In this document: positions 5,016-5,501 of the stretch, piece by piece
Position numbering within the stretch: the stretch's first letter is position 1
Layout of the letters: each line of letters opens with the position of its first letter
Source: an uncultured Oscillibacter sp.
GTDB lineage: Bacteria; Bacillota; Clostridia; Oscillospirales; Oscillospiraceae
NCBI RefSeq assembly: GCF_910579365.1
Contig: NZ_CAJTUX010000113.1
Coordinates: 1-5,501, forward strand
Length of the DNA: 5,501 nt
Direction: 5' to 3'
The notes under the pieces: generated by a model
Database searches by the model: none
The model's input: the letters and a program-made list of their open reading frames with translations, nothing else
Told to the model about the DNA's origin: nothing
Program-made: the position numbers and the translations under genes

Positions 5016-5501
5016 TTTCTCCTCCTGTTATTAAGGCTGTGCCATACAATATTTCTTGCAATTTAATGGAGGCTTTCACCCAGGCCCCATGTGGCGGCTT
5101 ATTTGACAGTTCTATGGTTCCCCCGTGCTTCTGGCACAGCACCCGGCTTACAGCCAGTCCCAGGCCAAGGTGCTTGCCGGAGGGATCTTCGGAGTAAAAC
5201 AGGGCGGTTTTCTTTTTCAGCAGCTTGTCCGAAAAGCCTGGCCCGTCGTCGGTCACGGTGGCCGACAGGATTCCATGCTCCAGAGAAAAAGCCAGCCCGA
5301 TTTCCCGCTCCGCAAAACGGAGGGCATTGGAGATCAGATTTTCCAGAACGCGGTACAACAGCTCCCCGTCAAGGAAGGCTCTCCCCTTCGGCACATGGAG
5401 GTCACAGGAAAAATGCACCTTGGTATTCTGAAACAGGATAGATAGAGAATCCGCCATGTGCTGTAAAAAATCAGGAAGCTCCACCTCTCTGCGGTGGACC
5501 T
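5002..5501 (-). CDS. Sensor histidine kinase, C-terminal ATPase domain (truncated by window edge)
   Basis: The last 165 residues of a membrane sensor kinase are present. The frame is open to the right edge (VHRREVELPDFL...), so the GTG at 5484 is read as an internal Val, not a start. The HATPase_c domain is complete: N-box ENLISNAL (53-60 of the fragment), G1-box TDDGPGF (83-89), F-box region around LFYSE, and G2-box HLGLGLA (110-116), followed by the CQKHGGTIE strand. The sensor part, membrane helices and phosphorylated His lie outside the window. The protein would autophosphorylate and pass phosphate to a response regulator, probably encoded just beyond. The last 15-20 residues (from about LQEILYG onward) fall in AT-rich DNA and extend past the usual end of the domain, so the natural C-terminus may have been replaced. 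The next gene starts inside its 3' end. Confidence 0.93.
   Translation of the reverse strand, partial: VHRREVELPDFLQHMADSLSILFQNTKVHFSCDLHVPKGRAFLDGELLYRVLENLISNALRFAEREIGLAFSLEHGILSATVTDDGPGFSDKLLKKKTALFYSEDPSGKHLGLGLAVSRVLCQKHGGTIELSNKPPHGAWVKASIKLQEILYGTALITGGENGNI
5021..5026 (-). promoter_or_regulatory. Ribosome binding site inside the kinase 3' end
   Basis: AGGAGG, 5 bases before the ATG at 5015, lies within the kinase coding frame and encodes part of its TGGE tail. This supports translation of the small gene from the kinase mRNA. Confidence 0.75.

Noticed and set aside
1..5501. CRISPR array, tRNA or rRNA, transposase or integrase
   Set aside because: No regularly spaced repeats, no tRNA-like acceptor/anticodon pattern with the conserved loop sequences (the cloverleaf-like element lacks them), and no recombinase motifs were seen.

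Overview
The window looks like a piece of a Firmicutes chromosome or integrated element. A gut-type clostridium (Oscillospiraceae/Ruminococcaceae-like) is my best guess. The reasons are strong AGGAGG-type ribosome binding sites, clostridial-style lipoproteins, mid-50s GC coding regions and the protein families present. This is inference from style, not a taxonomic match. All supported genes lie on the minus strand, so transcription runs from high to low coordinates.

In transcription order: (1) the C-terminal ATPase part of a sensor histidine kinase, cut by the right edge (5501-5002); (2) a small AT-rich gene of unknown function that overlaps the kinase stop (5015-4662); (3) a 202-base gap holding a GC-rich terminator hairpin, three TTGACCG-like direct repeats spaced 10-11 bases, and a plausible -10 box; (4) a 346-residue lipoprotein with two similar beta-rich halves (4459-3419); (5) two tandem paralogous secreted proteins predicted to be beta-propellers, the first a lipoprotein (3422-2250), the second with a signal peptide but no lipobox (2203-1106); (6) an ABC-2-type exporter ATPase (1104-241); (7) a 181-base segment rich in perfect inverted repeats, foldable into a cloverleaf-like domain plus two GC hairpins; (8) the first 19 codons of the presumed ABC permease (59-1, cut by the left edge).

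From the lipoprotein to the permease the genes are tightly packed (ATGA overlap, 46-base gap, 1-base gap), as in one operon. The likely logic is a two-component system that senses an envelope condition. Its response regulator, presumably encoded beyond the right edge, would bind the TTGACCG repeats and switch on an exporter with three secreted or surface-anchored accessory proteins. Antimicrobial peptide or envelope-stress defence is the usual job of such kinase plus ABC-2 modules, but the substrate cannot be read from this sequence.

The parts most worth a second look are the structured segment before the permease, the duplicated propeller pair with diverged anchoring and charge, and the AT-rich insert that seems to have changed the kinase tail.
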